A DNA stretch of 64,000 nt from Catonia carolina. Taxonomy: Eukaryota; Arthropoda; Insecta; Hemiptera; Achilidae. The stretch is from assembly GCA_035578175.1 (NCBI GenBank), contig JAQMRL010000001.1, forward strand, positions 186,507,283 through 186,571,282, written 5' to 3'. Positions within the stretch are counted from its first letter, which is position 1. Each line of letters starts with the position of its first letter. The translations under genes and the position numbers were made by a program. Below, piece by piece: positions 40,569-52,250 of this stretch. The notes beneath the pieces were generated by a model. It did not search any database. It was not told where the DNA came from and was given only the letters and a program-made list of their open reading frames with translations.

Positions 40569-42872
40569 TACTTTTTTTTTGTCATCAGTCTCTCGACTGG
40601 TTTGATGCAGTTCTCCAACCTGTTCTATCTTGCGCAAGTCGTTTCATATCTACATACCTGTAACACCCTACATCTTTTGTAATTTGCTTTATATATTCTA
40701 ATCTTTGCCTCCCTCCACAATTTACTCCCTCAATGTTACCCTCCATTATTGATAGCCCAATACCTGGATGTCTTAGGATATGCCCCACTAGCCTATCCCT
40801 TCTTTTGGTAAGATGCTTCCATATACTTCTTTTTTCATCCACTCGCCTAAGAACCTCTAAATTACTTATTTTGTCCACCCACCTAATCTTTAACATTTTC
40901 CTATAACACTACATTTCAAAAGCTTCTATCCTCTTCCGTTCTACAGCCCCTATCACCCACGTTTCACTTCCGTATAATGCTACACTCCAAACATAATGTT
41001 TTAAGAAATTTTTCCTAATATGTAAATCAATGTTTGTAGTCAGTAAGCTGTTTTTCATTTCAAAGGCTTTTCTAGCTTGAGCAATTCTACTCTTGATATC
41101 ACTCGTGCTTCTACCATCCTTTGTTATTTTACTCCCTAGATAGCAGAATTCCCCAACTTCGTGTATGTTTTCGTTGCCTACTTTTAAATTTCCCATCTCT
41201 TCTAAACCACTCTTGCTGCTGCACAACACTTTCGTTTTGTTCTTATTAATTTTCATGAAGTAATCCTTCCTCAAGATCTCATCCATTCCATTTAAGGCAT
41301 CCTCTAGTTCATTCTTTGCCTCGGCTAATACTACTATATCATCGGCGAATCTCAACATTTTTATTGTTTCTCCTTGAATTTTTATTCCTACGTCAAATTT
41401 CTCCTTCACTTCATTTATAGCCTCTTCTTTATACAAGTTAAAAAGTAGTGGTGACAAAGAACAACCTTGTCGTACACCTTTTCTTACAGCAGCCTCTTTT
41501 TCGTACCCCTCGATTCTCAAAACAGCCGTTTGATTCTTATACAGACTGTAGATAACTTTCCTTTCTTTGTATTTAATTCCTAGCCTTTTCAAAGTTTTAA
41601 ACATTTTACTCCAGTCCAGATTGTCAAATGCTTTCTCTAAATCTACAAATGCCATAAAAGTAGTTTTATTTTTCTGTATCCTTTTCTCAATAATCAGTCT
41701 CAGAGCCAATATTGCATCTCGAGTTCCCATTCTCCTTCTAAATCCAAATTGGTCATCGTCCAATACTGCTTCTACTCGGTGTTCTATTCTCCTGTATATA
41801 ATTCTTGTCAGTATCTTAGATGCATGGCATGTTAGGCTGATGGTTCTGTAATGTTCACACTTCTCCGCTCCTGACTTTTTTGGTATTGGAATCATAATAT
41901 TTTTTTTAAAGTCCGATGGTACCTCTCCACTCTCATACATTCTGCACACAAGTTTGTATAATTTGTTTTGAGCAACTTTGCCACATCGTAATAATAATTC
42001 CGATGGTATGTTATCTATTCCTGGTGTCTTATTCATATTCATATCCTTAAGTGCCCGATCGAATTCTTCTCGTAGTATAGGGTCCCCTTTTTGATCTTCT
42101 TCAACATCAGTTTCTTGTTCTATCGCATCATATTCTAATTCTTTTCCCATGTAGAGTTGATTTACGTATTCCTTCCATCTTTCAGCTCTCTCTTGGCCAT
42201 TCAACAATGGTTTACCACCTGCGCTTTGTAAATTAACAGCTTTCATCTTTCGTTCTCCAAAGTTTTCCCTTATTTTTCTATAAGCTGCGTCCACTTTACC
42301 AACTGCCATTTTACTTTCAATGTCCGTACATTTCGCTCTGATCCACTCTTCCTTCGCTTTTTTACACCTTTTGTTTATGGTATTTCTCAAGTAGCAATAT
42401 TGCCTTTTACCTCTCTCGTTCTTTGCGTTTTTATATTTTCTTCGCTCATCCATCAGTTCTAAAATATCATTAGTAATCCACGGTTTCCTACCTTTTCTTT
42501 TAGTATGTCCTAACCATTCTTCCGCTGCTTTCACTACCACCTCCTTGAAGTTTATCCACTCCTCCTCTACATTTCCTGTGTCATTACCTCTTTCTTCTAT
42601 CCCTTTTTGAATACTCTCCTGGAAACCTACCTGGTTGTCTTGTTCTCTTAGTTTGTCTACATCCCACCTAGCATTTCCCTGTCCCTTCTTCAGTTTTTTA
42701 AGTTTAAGCCTGCTATCCATTACTACTAAGTTATGATCACTCCCTATGTCTGCACCTGGATAGGCTTTACAGTTCATAATCTGGTTTCTGAATCTTTGTC
42801 TAACCATTATGTAATCTATTTGGTATCTTCCCTTGTCACCTGGCATCATCCAAGTGTATAACCTCCTTTTAT
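40569..42872 (-). pseudogene. 5'-truncated RTE-like LINE, one in-frame stop
   Basis: The minus strand begins within the endonuclease (LYTWMMPGDKGRYQIDYIMV, then GADIGSDHNLVV) and runs through the whole reverse transcriptase: TPGIDNIPSELLLRCG, HYRTISLTCHASKILTRIIY, DDQFGFRRRMGTRDAILALR, FMAFVDLEKAFD, GVRQGCSLSPLLFNLYKEEA and MLRFADDIVVLAEAKNELED. At 40909-40911 a TAG interrupts the frame after RIEAFEM. The same frame then continues with CYRKMLKIRWVDKISNLEVL to ASNQSRD and a stop at 40585. A tryptophan codon at this place is usual in relatives, so this is a point nonsense change. It ends in a short A-rich tail near 40569-40578 and differs in sequence from the LINE at 37-40 kb. The 5' end abuts AT-rich low-complexity DNA. 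Confidence 0.9.
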
Positions 42873-42965
42873 ATTATATTATATTTTATATTTTATATTA
42901 CATTTTATATTTTTATTACATTTTATATTATATTAATATATATTTATATTACGGGTACTAATATA
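42873..42965. repeat. low-complexity TTATATT-type repeat
   Basis: Imperfect TTATATTATATTTTATATT units adjoining the 5' truncation point of the LINE. The similar AT sequence at the other end (40545-40568) makes the target duplication ambiguous. Confidence 0.7.
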
Positions 42966-44440
42966 ATTACATTTTAAATTTATATAAAAACATTAATTAT
43001 TGTAACCATTTTTTAACATTTCATATTTTATTTTATTATTCTTTATCGAACTTCTAAAACGTATTTTTTTTTCATTTTGTTTAAGGTATGCCGATATTTT
43101 TTGCATATTTATTTATATTTTGTTTGTAAGAATTGTAAAATTTTTCATTGTTATTTTTATATTAAATTAAAAATTAAATTATGTTAAATTAGATTAGTTA
43201 CTTTTCCTTATGTTAATTTTTTTTTAAATTATTATTTTAGGGTTTCTGTCGACAGACTTCGGTCTGATGGAATAATCATGTATTTTCTTATTAAATAAAT
43301 AAATACTGAAAGACGCGTTATGTTGCGACAACTTTTGCTGACATTCCTATAGGAAGTATACGAGTTTCGATCAAGTTTTCTGGATCGCCTGTAAAGTTTT
43401 AAAAGTGGAGTAATCATGTTAACACTCTTAACTGATAATATGCGTTAATATAATGTAGGTTATGACATTTTGTTCAGTTTATGTCCTTATTTTTGAAACA
43501 TTAGTCCTTAAGTCACCAATGCCATGCAGTTTAAAAGACACGTTTATATTTTGAATGAATTTAAAAGCATCTAAGGTGTCTGTGACATAGAAGAGTATAA
43601 AATGCTGAATATGGTTTGAAGGGTAGTTCTTTATAATGGTGCTACTTAGAACATCTTCCTTCATAAAAGGGGAAGTAAGTGCAATAATGGAAGGGGCGGT
43701 TTTAAAAGATAACCAGGAAGCTACTCTTGTAGTAAAAATGTATTATATAAAAGATATCCTTTCGTAAAAGGACTTCTTTGTAGCAATAAGAACTGTTCAT
43801 TTCATAAACAAAAATCGAAATAACTATTTTTTCAGATAGCTCTTCAAAACTTTTCACATATTACTCTTTGAAACTTTTGTAACGTGACTTTTATATATCT
43901 TAGAACGGAACTTCTTTTGATACAAACTTCAGCTCTTGTAGCTGTTGGTATAACAACGGCTTAAAATAAACATTTGTTACTACAAAAAAATGTATTTATT
44001 ACCATTATTTTTAAATATAGTATTTTCAGATTGGAAAGTTAAAGTTTAAAGTAAAGTTTATAGAATTTATAGACAAATAAATACTTCACAAACTATTATC
44101 TTCAGTCGTTTTATATAAACTTAATAATTCTTAAGTACAAGTAAAGTAGGTATTTTCAAATTTCGGAAAAGTTTTTTCGGAAAAGAATTTTTGTTTGTCA
44201 AAAACCGTTGAAATAAGAGATTCCTAATAAATGATCAACTTCTTCGTTATTTTTTTTATAACAGTGAGTATTTTAAAGCATCTGTGGGTTGAATCTGAGT
44301 GAGTTTCCCATACTCTAGGAGAAAATCGTAGGTGGAATCTACGCTTTGAAACATAACTTGTCGTATTACACCATTGAAATTTTCATATATTAACTTTGTG
44401 CTTTATATAGGTCTATTTTTTGTATTTTAAGGCCAAATTA
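42966..44440. other. AT-rich sequence without a recognised feature
   Basis: No gene, RNA or known repeat seen; a small palindrome (CAGAC..GTCTG) lies near 43250-43266. Confidence 0.55.
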
Positions 44441-45694
44441 TACAGAGTGATTCAGATGAGTAAGAACCGTAAATATTTATGTAGTTTGGTGGGGCGTGTT
44501 AAGCAGTTAAGCTGCGATCTCCCCGTAAATCACTTAGTCGGTTGTCTCAACAACTTGGGGATCTTACCCAACACGCCAGAGAGCCACCAAACATCTAAAG
44601 TTGCGGACATGCCGAGTTCAAGTAGTCAAAGAACTGCGTCCTTTGGATTCGGAAAAGCTTGTTACCTAGTTTTTTAATAAATTCACTCATAACTATGTGA
44701 TTAAAAAGCTGAACAATACTTTTTTCAGCGATAAAGCATGGTTTCAATTAAACGGGTACAAACAGCCAGAATACTCCCGTTTGGGCTGCCGAAAATCCTC
44801 ACACCCAGTATGAGACCCAAATCTACCCAGAGAAAATTGGAGTATGGTGTGCCACGTCAAGACAACAAATTGTCGGACCAATATTTTTTTAACACAACAA
44901 ATATTTTTTAACTTCAGAATTTAATGCAGACATCATAAACAAATTCACATCCTTGCTTGAAGTGAATGAACGTTATTTCTGGTTGCAACAAGACGGTGCG
45001 ACGTGACACATCTCCAATGAAACGATGACGATGCTTCGTGAGTTCTTCGATGATCGAATACTCTCTAAAAATCTATGGCCTCCACGTTTACCAGAACTGA
45101 CAACACCAAATTTTTTGTGGGAGCATCTTAAGGTAGGTGAATTGCAATACCCCGAGAAAGCTGGAGAATTTAAAGGAAAAATAACTGCTGCTAAAAGGGA
45201 AATTACTGTCACTGTATGAACAACCATCAACATCGGATTTCTCCTACGGCTTAGGTTCGACTGATTCTTGTGCAACAGCTGTTCATAAGAAACCCTTCTC
45301 CACATCTGTCCTCTAGGCCCTCGCTAGAGTATTTGCTATTACCACCAAGATCTGCACCAACGGCGGCTCCAGACAGGCTCACGTCCAGACCCTTCTGCGC
45401 ACACCGCCGCACTCCTCCTACTCGTCAAGGCTTAACGACCCTGCCGGCCAGGCGTAGACCTAGACCTGACGGGCGAGGCCCGCTGTACCGATGACGGCCC
45501 GATGAGTATCTTCAAACATGTGCCATAGAGTGGATATTTACTACAAAATAGAGGATAATTTCGAAATGTTTTATAAAGGTTTTTTATATTTGTTAAATGA
45601 TATATTATGGTAAACAATCTCATTTTTTTTCAAAAAAATAAAGTTTCGTTATCCATTGAGTTTTTGAGTTCTCACTTATCTGAATCCCCCTGTA
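44441..45694 (+). mobile_element. decayed Tc1/mariner element with a captured rDNA piece
   Basis: The left end TACAGAGTGATTCAGATGAG and the reverse complement of the right end, TACAGGGGGATTCAGATAAG, are matching terminal inverted repeats with TA at both borders. The plus strand between them decodes in shifting frames to a transposase of the IS630/Tc1-mariner superfamily: RSPRKSLSRLSQQLG near 44510-44555, SQNTPVWAAENPH near 44765, PEKIGVWCATSRQQIVGPIF near 44830, QQDGA near 44985, and TMTMLREFFDDRILSKNLWP, near 45025-45080. Many stops and frame changes. Near the right end it is interrupted by 28S rRNA-like sequence (45232-45507). Confidence 0.8.
45232..45507 (-). rRNA. 28S rRNA gene fragment (pseudogene)
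   Basis: Read on the minus strand this matches the conserved large-subunit rRNA. On the plus strand the diagnostic complementary strings are CAACAGCTGTTCATAAG, AACCCTTCTCCACATCTGTC, CCCTCGCTAGAGTATTTGCT, ACCACCAAGATCTGCACC, GGCGGCTCCA and CTCCTACTCGTCAAGGCTT. About 275 bp with scattered substitutions and small indels, so not a working gene. It lies inside the mariner relic, between its coding remnants and right terminus. Capture during repair of a transposon break or insertion of a processed rRNA are both possible. Confidence 0.85.
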
Positions 45695-46559
45695 TTAAGT
45701 TACTTAAGCGTATTTAACTAACATTTACATATGCAGTAGAACTATTGATAAAAAAGTAGAATAGTGAAATAAATAATATATTATAATTTATTAATCCATT
45801 TACTTTACAACTGATTTATTGTGGGAATATTGGTAACTTATTTTAACGAAGCGAGTATTTTGTTTAAAAAAGTATATGCAAAAATTATGATTGGTAATTA
45901 AAAGAACCAATCACATAAAGTTCTTTATCTTGTTAAAAAAAATAGAATAACAACAATAACACCCCGGTTGGTAATCGCGCAAAAATGTTCATTCAGTTTG
46001 TGAGGTCAATTCGAGCGGAAATGGGCTCCACGCCAAATTTAGGTCAAGTGGAATAGCTGTGATAAAAACACTACCGATATTACATAAGTATTGGTGTATT
46101 CTCCATTATATTGGAACTTAATTACATTTTGATGATGACTTCTCCCTTAAACTGATACAACAGGTTACACAATGATACCTGTTCATGATTAGTTATCAGT
46201 TATTAGTTGTAGAATAATGTCCCGAGGGCTGACACATTATATTTTCTGTGAGCTCATGCACAATGTATTAATAGTTAATACGGTATTATACGTTTGATCA
46301 TTAAACCTACAATACGATTGTTCGTCTCTTCATTTTGTACCACATATTAGCTTTTCGTTACGGAACATGATAGTTCAACCTCATGATAGTTCATCTTATT
46401 ATTTTTTAAATAAAATCTAAGTACGTAATTGTACTAGCTAAACGTAACTTACTACAAAACATAAATGTGAAATATTACAATATAATAAAATTTTAATTTA
46501 TGTGATTCATTAATTAACATCCAAATGGGATAAACTATTCTTCTCTTATATTTTACTTT
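45695..46559. other. AT-rich sequence without a recognised feature
   Basis: Nothing recognised. Confidence 0.5.
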
Positions 46560-46945
46560 CACGAAAATAACACTCCGGAACAAAAGATATCAAGAGCTGA
46601 ACATCGTACAACGTTGAAACTTTAAACTTATATTAAATACTAGTAGGAAGCGAACACGACATTTTCATCACAATCGGTCAACCGAAGTAGAAGTTTATTC
46701 GTGCAATTATTCACTTTTGTGTGAGTTTCTCAAAAACGCTTTCTAAAATTTCTTTTAAAAATTGCCAAATCTACTACATTTTTTACTTTCTCTTGCCTAT
46801 ACGAATATATAGGAAGGAAAATATTGTTTTCATGTCAATTTTTCGAAATTGAGTTTTAACCGGAAATACATGTTTTCAGACCGCCTGAACCCAAAAAAAC
46901 GTTTTTCTAGCGATTGGTGTGTGTGCGCGCGCGTGTGTGTGAATT
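46560..46945 (+). repeat. Mutator-associated modules X, Y and (TG)n
   Basis: Module X (about 46570-46785: CATTTTCATCACAATCGGTC, TTTATTCGTG, TTTTAAAAATTGCC) is followed by module Y (about 46785-46915: TTGCCTATACGAATATATAG, ATATTGTTTTCATG, GTTTTCAGACCGCCTGAACC) and a short (TG)n tract. The minus strand of 51840-52250 carries the same modules in the order Y, (TG)n, X. This stretch leads directly into the transposase remnant. Confidence 0.7.
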
Positions 46946-46981
46946 TGAAACAGCAAAGCAGTGACTTTGCTTTCAAATGCT

Positions 46982-48470
46982 TTGTTTTGAAATGTTTTGT
47001 GTAAAAACTGTGTTTGCACTGGACTTAGTGTAAAAATAAGTGAACAAAAGGGACTTGCTGCAAAATTAACTGTGGTATGTAGTAAGTGTAATTTTGAATT
47101 TAGTTTTTACAACTCTTTAAAAAACACTGTTGCAGTTGAAGATAATCAACAAACATTGTTTGATATTAACTTAAGGTTTGCTTATGCACTGAGATCCATA
47201 GGGAAGGGATACAGTCCAGGACAGATGCTGTGTGGAGTAATAAATTTACCTCCTCCAGCAAAAATTCAAAAATATACTGAAATAGTGGGCAATTGAGTGC
47301 AGGATATTGTAACTCATTACATGAAAAAGGCAGTTGAAGAAGCTGTATTAGAAAATAGTGTAGATTTTGATGGAAATAGACGTCTGTCAGTGGCTACTGA
47401 TGGTACATGGCAAAAGCGTGGGCATCAGTCATTGAACGGTGTCGTCACTGCAACAAGTTTTGATACTGGCAAAGTTATTGATGTAAGCATACTTAGCAAG
47501 TACTGTTTATGCCTAGATAAAAATAATCATGATGCGAATTGTTCAGCCAGTTACCAAGGAAGTAGTGGAGGCAGGAGGTTGCTGGAGACCACCAAATATT
47601 TAGTTCTTCTGTCCAAAGGTTTAATGTTATATATACAAAATACTTAGGTGATGGGAACAGTAAATCATTTGATCAAGTTTGTAATGACAAACCTTATGGA
47701 GATAACATCTAAATTAACAAACTGGAATGTGTAGGTTACATTCAGAAAAGAATGGGAAGCAGACTTAGCAACTTGAGAAAAGATATGCCGGGGAAAAATT
47801 ATCAGATGGTCGAAGCATAGGTGGAAAAAATAGGTTAACTGATGCAACTATTGATAAGTTGCAAACTTACTATGGTAATTCAATAAGGAAGAATGTTGAT
47901 TCAATCAAAAATATGAAACAAGCTATTTGGGCAATATTTTTTCATAAGCTGTCGACAGATTAGAACCCTTGTCATGGACTGTTTCCTTCTACTCCAAATA
48001 GGCTACATGGTGTAAATACAAAATACTTAGAAATACCTGAAGAAGAAAGACCTACTTATGTGCGTACACATAATATACCTAGTGCTATAATGACTGAAAT
48101 AAATAAATTTTTAGATCCATAGCTGATTCTGCTCTTTTGGAAAAATGCACTCATGGCAAAACACAGAACGTCAATGAGTCGTTCAACAATGTTTTAAGAA
48201 CTAGGTTACCGAAAAATTTGTTTGAAGGGATAAAAACTTTAAAATTAGGAGTTTATGACAGTGTTCCATATTTCAATGAAGACTACATAATGTAGGTCTA
48301 AGGTAATGCAACAGTTAGGAATAAAACCTGGGTACTATATTTTAATTGCTATGCAGAACGTATTATAAATTGTGACACATCAAAGTCTGATTATGAAAGG
48401 GAGGCTAGGAGGAAAAGGAGATTATCCAGGAAACATCTGGAAGAACAGTATGATGACATAGGTGACTAGC
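46982..48470 (+). pseudogene. Mutator-like transposase, decayed
   Basis: Decodes to the arthropod Mutator-like (MULE) transposase family, which moves DNA by cut and paste. In order: a cysteine-rich N-terminus (CKNCVCTGLSVKISEQKG, then CSKC), NLRFAYALRSIGKGYSPGQM, VATDGTWQKRGHQSLNGVVT with the first catalytic aspartate (near 47395), KYLGDGNSKSFDQV with the second (near 47645), KLECVGYIQKRMGSRL, a GGKNRLTDATIDKL-type segment, AIWAIFFHKLS and HGKTQNVNESFN with the glutamate (near 48155-48187). The frame is broken by TGA at 47294-47296, another stop at 47645-47647 and several later stops and frame changes. So the DDE residues are all visible but not in one frame. Non-functional. Confidence 0.85.
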
Positions 48471-48484
48471 TGGAATGTATTCAT

Positions 48485-48955
48485 TTTAGCACAAAAATGT
48501 ATATAATAAACGTAGAAAATATAAAAACCTACAACTTTTATTGTAAACATATTTTTGTAACGCTTAGGTTAACGGTAATTAGCGATTATCTGGTTTTTTG
48601 ACGAAAATAAGTAGAAAAAATTAATTTTTTAAGATTACGGCCTTAGTATGTATTTGACGACAAAAGGTATAATCAAATTTATAGGAAATTAATAGATCTG
48701 AAACTTAAATTTTAGGATTTTTCTCTACAGAGCCTAGTTTAGCGTCTAAGAGTGATTTTCCGTGTTATTAATCCAAACTAAGGTTGATTTTAATTTTCCG
48801 TCTTTCACTCATGATTAAAATTAGGTTAGGTTTCTTGAGGTTAGTTTTTTGTTCATTTCTAATGTTTTATTACTAATATTATGTTACATTTTTCATTATT
48901 TGCATTGGCATGAGAAAGTCCTGTTAATATTTCACATTAGATTTTTATGTTCTAC
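48485..48955 (+). repeat. Mutator-associated repeat W, copy next to transposase
   Basis: Directly follows the transposase remnant and is probably the 3' part of the same element. Landmarks: ACAAAAATGTATATAATAAA, CCTTAGTATGTATTTGACGA, CAAATTTATAGGAAAT, CTACAGAGCCTAGTTTAGCG, TCACTCATGATTAAAAT, TTGAGGTTAGTTTTTTGTTC and TTTGCATTGGCATGAGAAAG. Also present at 48956, 51300, 61165 and, split, at 22085/23019. Confidence 0.75.
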
Positions 48956-49505
48956 TTAATAAGGTAAGCGCCATGCCTGCTGAAATTCTTGGGAAGGCTG
49001 TGCTCTCGTAGTAAATAATAATTGTTTTTTTTTTTAATAAGAGCGGCTTTAATACATTTTGGAGTAAAAGTTTAGTATGTAATTTAAGTAGTAGAAACTT
49101 AAAAAAATACAACTTTTACTTGAAACCTTATTTTCTACAATGCTTAGTGTAGTATCAATTAGTGAAGTTCTGTCATTTACTCAGCAAAATCGGTAAACAT
49201 CTGATTTTTAAAAATGTTGCCTTATTATGCATTTTACGACAAAAGTGTATATAATTAAACTTACTAATTAATTACATTTTTTTCTGCACAGCCTAGTTAG
49301 TGTTAATTAGCGGTTTACCTTATTTAGTTCTACATTGGTTGATTTTTATTTTGCGTCATTCACTTAAGATAAAAATTAGGTTATGTTAGTCATTTCACAT
49401 TATTTACTCTATGATTAAACATAGGTAGTAGGCCTATATATCTTATTTATATTGGACAGAGAAAGTCATGTGAGTATTTCTCACCAGTTTTTTAATTTAT
49501 AGATC
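48956..49505 (+). repeat. Mutator-associated repeat J-W, tandem copy
   Basis: Starts with a short J module (AGCGCCATGCCTGCTGAAAT, TCTTGGGAAG) and continues with a more diverged W. The J module also precedes W on the minus strand near 51800-51835, so J-W is a repeating unit and this is a tandem duplication behind the first W. Confidence 0.65.
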
Positions 49506-51299
49506 GTATTACTCACGTATGTCTCATCCTCACAACGCATTTACTCATTGGTCTATAAGAGAAGATTGTAGACTCAGAGTGACACAAAAAATATTAAACG
49601 TTAGTGATATTGAAAACTAACGAAATCATTAAAAATCTTTTTAAAAAAATTATTTTTAAGTCTAAAAGTTTAAAATGTTTAGTCGTACGTTATGTTTTTT
49701 ACAGTTTGATTATAAAATTGCAACAATGTAAACGAGAGTTTCAAAAGTTTTAGTAAAAATTTAATATAATAAATTATTTACATTGCTATAGTAGAACTTA
49801 TTACTAGTGCAGCTGTTGAATATCATACAGTTAAACTTAATGGTGAACGTTAAAAATAATTTTCTAAAATACGTTTCGTCAATATTTTGTAAAATAATAC
49901 CAAGTTGTAATGTAATGTGTAACTTGAATTTTCGTGAATATATTTAAATTTAAATTACTCCAAAAAGTTAGGCAACAGTATCCATTAAAATTTAGAACGG
50001 AGAAACGATTTAGAAAATCTATAATATTTCTCAGTTTACAAATCAAAAACAATCAAGCTGTTAATTTGTTTTGAGAACTTTTTAAAGTTTTCTGAATATA
50101 TGACCCGCTCTATTAACTTATGTTATTTGTATGAATACTTTTGAACATGACTTTAAAATATAGTAGTAATTGTGTTTTTTTTTTTACTTAGGAGTAAACC
50201 GAAATATTTCTGTTAACTTTGCATATAAATTTTTTAAAAGGATGTATTTGAAAGTATGAAGTTATAAAAGGAATTTATTTTGCCATTTCTACAATGAAAT
50301 GATGTTAATAAATTTGCAAGTAAATGTGTGTCGCGATGATAAATCAAATTTTCACCTCGATTAGGTTCGAAATCGTATCCGCTTTGTTCATAAAATCTTT
50401 CGTCTCTCTCATTCTTTATTGCCAAGCGAAGGAATGATAAAAACGGAGGAGTGAAATACCTCTCAAACCTTGGTAGAAGCAATGCACACAACCCTTCAGG
50501 AGATAACTCTTACTGCATCTCTTTCAGCGTAGGCATCAAGTATTCGTTTTATGTCCCTCTAAAAGGAATCCACCTGTTCTGTTTTGTTTTGTACTCGCCT
50601 TCTATTTTCTTAAAATTCTTCACGATAATCTTTTCAGTCGGCAATACATTTTCTTGCGTTTAGTCTCAATCTTCTAAAAAAATTCTTCGAATAGAAAAAA
50701 AGTGAAATTCCGTTTCGTAACTTGTTTAAAAAAACTAAATTGCCTGCGGTATTTGATTTAATGAGTTTACACTCATATAAAACCATTGAAACTATTTTGA
50801 GAAAATTATGATACGTTACTTATTATTTAATTGCTATTGACCAATTGGTTGCTTCAGAGAGATGCATTAAACAAACTGGTTTCTTTCCTCTTCCACTCTA
50901 TATTTTATTATTTCTCGACATAAATTTAAGAATACAAATGCCAATCCTGAAATTACAGTTCATTGAAATAGTACATAAAAATATTTACTATCTTAGAGTA
51001 ATTATCCCTATCTAGAGTAATTATCCCACGTGGTCGAAATTCAGATGTACTGTTTCTAAGTATCACTTAGAGAATACTTTTCATAAATTTCAGATTTTTA
51101 GTCATTTCAGAAGTTATAGAATTAGGCTGATATTGTTTGTTTAAGACAATCATCTCTAGACACAAGTGGTTAAAATGCCTGACGTATGTCATATTTTATC
51201 ATATCTTTAATCGCACTCACACATTTTAATGTTTACGTTGTTTACCCATTTTTTATGTTAACTACTTGAAAGGGTCTGGAAAATTTTGTTTGTAACCTT
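49506..51299. other. AT-rich sequence without a recognised feature
   Basis: No gene, RNA or known repeat seen; ORFs are short. Confidence 0.5.
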
Positions 51300-51835
51300 A
51301 GATAAGCTTAGCAAGTAAATAAAAAAATCTGGTGTGAAACACTTACAAGACTTTCTCTTGCCAATGAAAATAATGACCAATATAACTAACATTAGAAATA
51401 AACAAACAACATAACACTATTTTAATCATTAATGAATGATGTAAAATTAAAATCAACCTCAGTTTGGCTTAAAAATATGAAAAATCACTTTCACGCTAAA
51501 CTAGGCTCTGTAGAAAAAAATTCTATTAATAAAAGTTGTAGATATTTTAATTTCCTATAAATTTGATGTTATAAACTTTTGTCCTAAATGCATTCTAAGG
51601 CCAAAAACCAAAAAAACGATTTTTACACGTTTTCGTGAAAAAACAGAAAATCGATAATTACCGCTAAACTAAGCATTATAAAAAAAATGTTCGAATTAAA
51701 AGTTGTACGATTTAAAATTCTCTACAGCTTTTATTTTGTACATTTTTGTGTTAAAGCAGCAGTGTTAAAAAGAAACATTTTCTTACGAAAAACAGCTTCC
51801 CAAGAATTTTAGCAGACATGGCGCCTACTCTATCA
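51300..51835 (-). repeat. Mutator-associated repeat J-W
   Basis: Complement of the J-W unit: GTGAAACACTTACAAGACTT, TCTTGCCAATGAAAATAATG, GCTAAACTAGGCTCTGTAGA, AATTTCCTATAAATTTGATG, then CCAAGAATTTTAGCAGACAT GGCGCC. It joins module X at 51840 with no transposase between, so this is an internally deleted relative of the element at 46.6-49.5 kb. Confidence 0.75.
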
Positions 51836-51839
51836 TGAG

Positions 51840-52062
51840 CATAAGAAAAGGTAGTAAATTAGGCAATTTTTAAAAATTGCTGTGTTTGAGAAAATTGCAA
51901 AAACGTAAAAATGACACGAATAAACTACTATTTCCGGTTGACCGCTTTTGATGAAAATTTTCGTGTCGGGTCCGGCAGTAGTATCTAACTTAAGTTTCTA
52001 GTTTCGATTTCGTATGATATTCCGTTCCTGAGATATTCTGTTCACACACACACACGCACACA

Positions 52063-52103
<41 letters not shown>

Positions 52104-52250
52104 ACACACAATCGCTAAAAACATGTTTTTCGGGTTCAGGGGGTCTGAAAACGTGTACATCCGGCGAAAACTTGATTTCGGAAAATCGTCATGAAAACAA
52201 TACTTTTCTTCTAACATATTCATATAGGCAACAGAAAGTAAAAGATGTAG
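51840..52250 (-). repeat. Mutator-associated modules Y, (TG)n, X
   Basis: On the minus strand: module Y (GTTGCCTATATGAATATG, GTATTGTTTTCATGACGA, GTTTTCAGACCCCCTGAACC), a long (TG)n tract, then module X (TTTTCATCAAAAGCGGTCAA CCGGAAAT, TTTATTCGTGTC). The order differs from 46560-46945. Confidence 0.7.
52043..52110. repeat. (CA)n microsatellite
   Basis: About 68 bases of CA dinucleotides with a few interruptions, inside the repeat module at 51840-52250. Confidence 0.9.

Noticed and set aside
45232..45507. Functional rRNA gene
   Set aside because: Only ~275 bp with substitutions and indels, inside a transposon relic.
48825..48840. TTAGG-like telomere repeat (TTAGGTTAGG)
   Set aside because: Only two units, inside repeat W and not an array.
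52043..52110. CRISPR-like or regulatory array in the CA-rich tract
   Set aside because: Simple dinucleotide microsatellite; CRISPR arrays are not expected in an animal genome.
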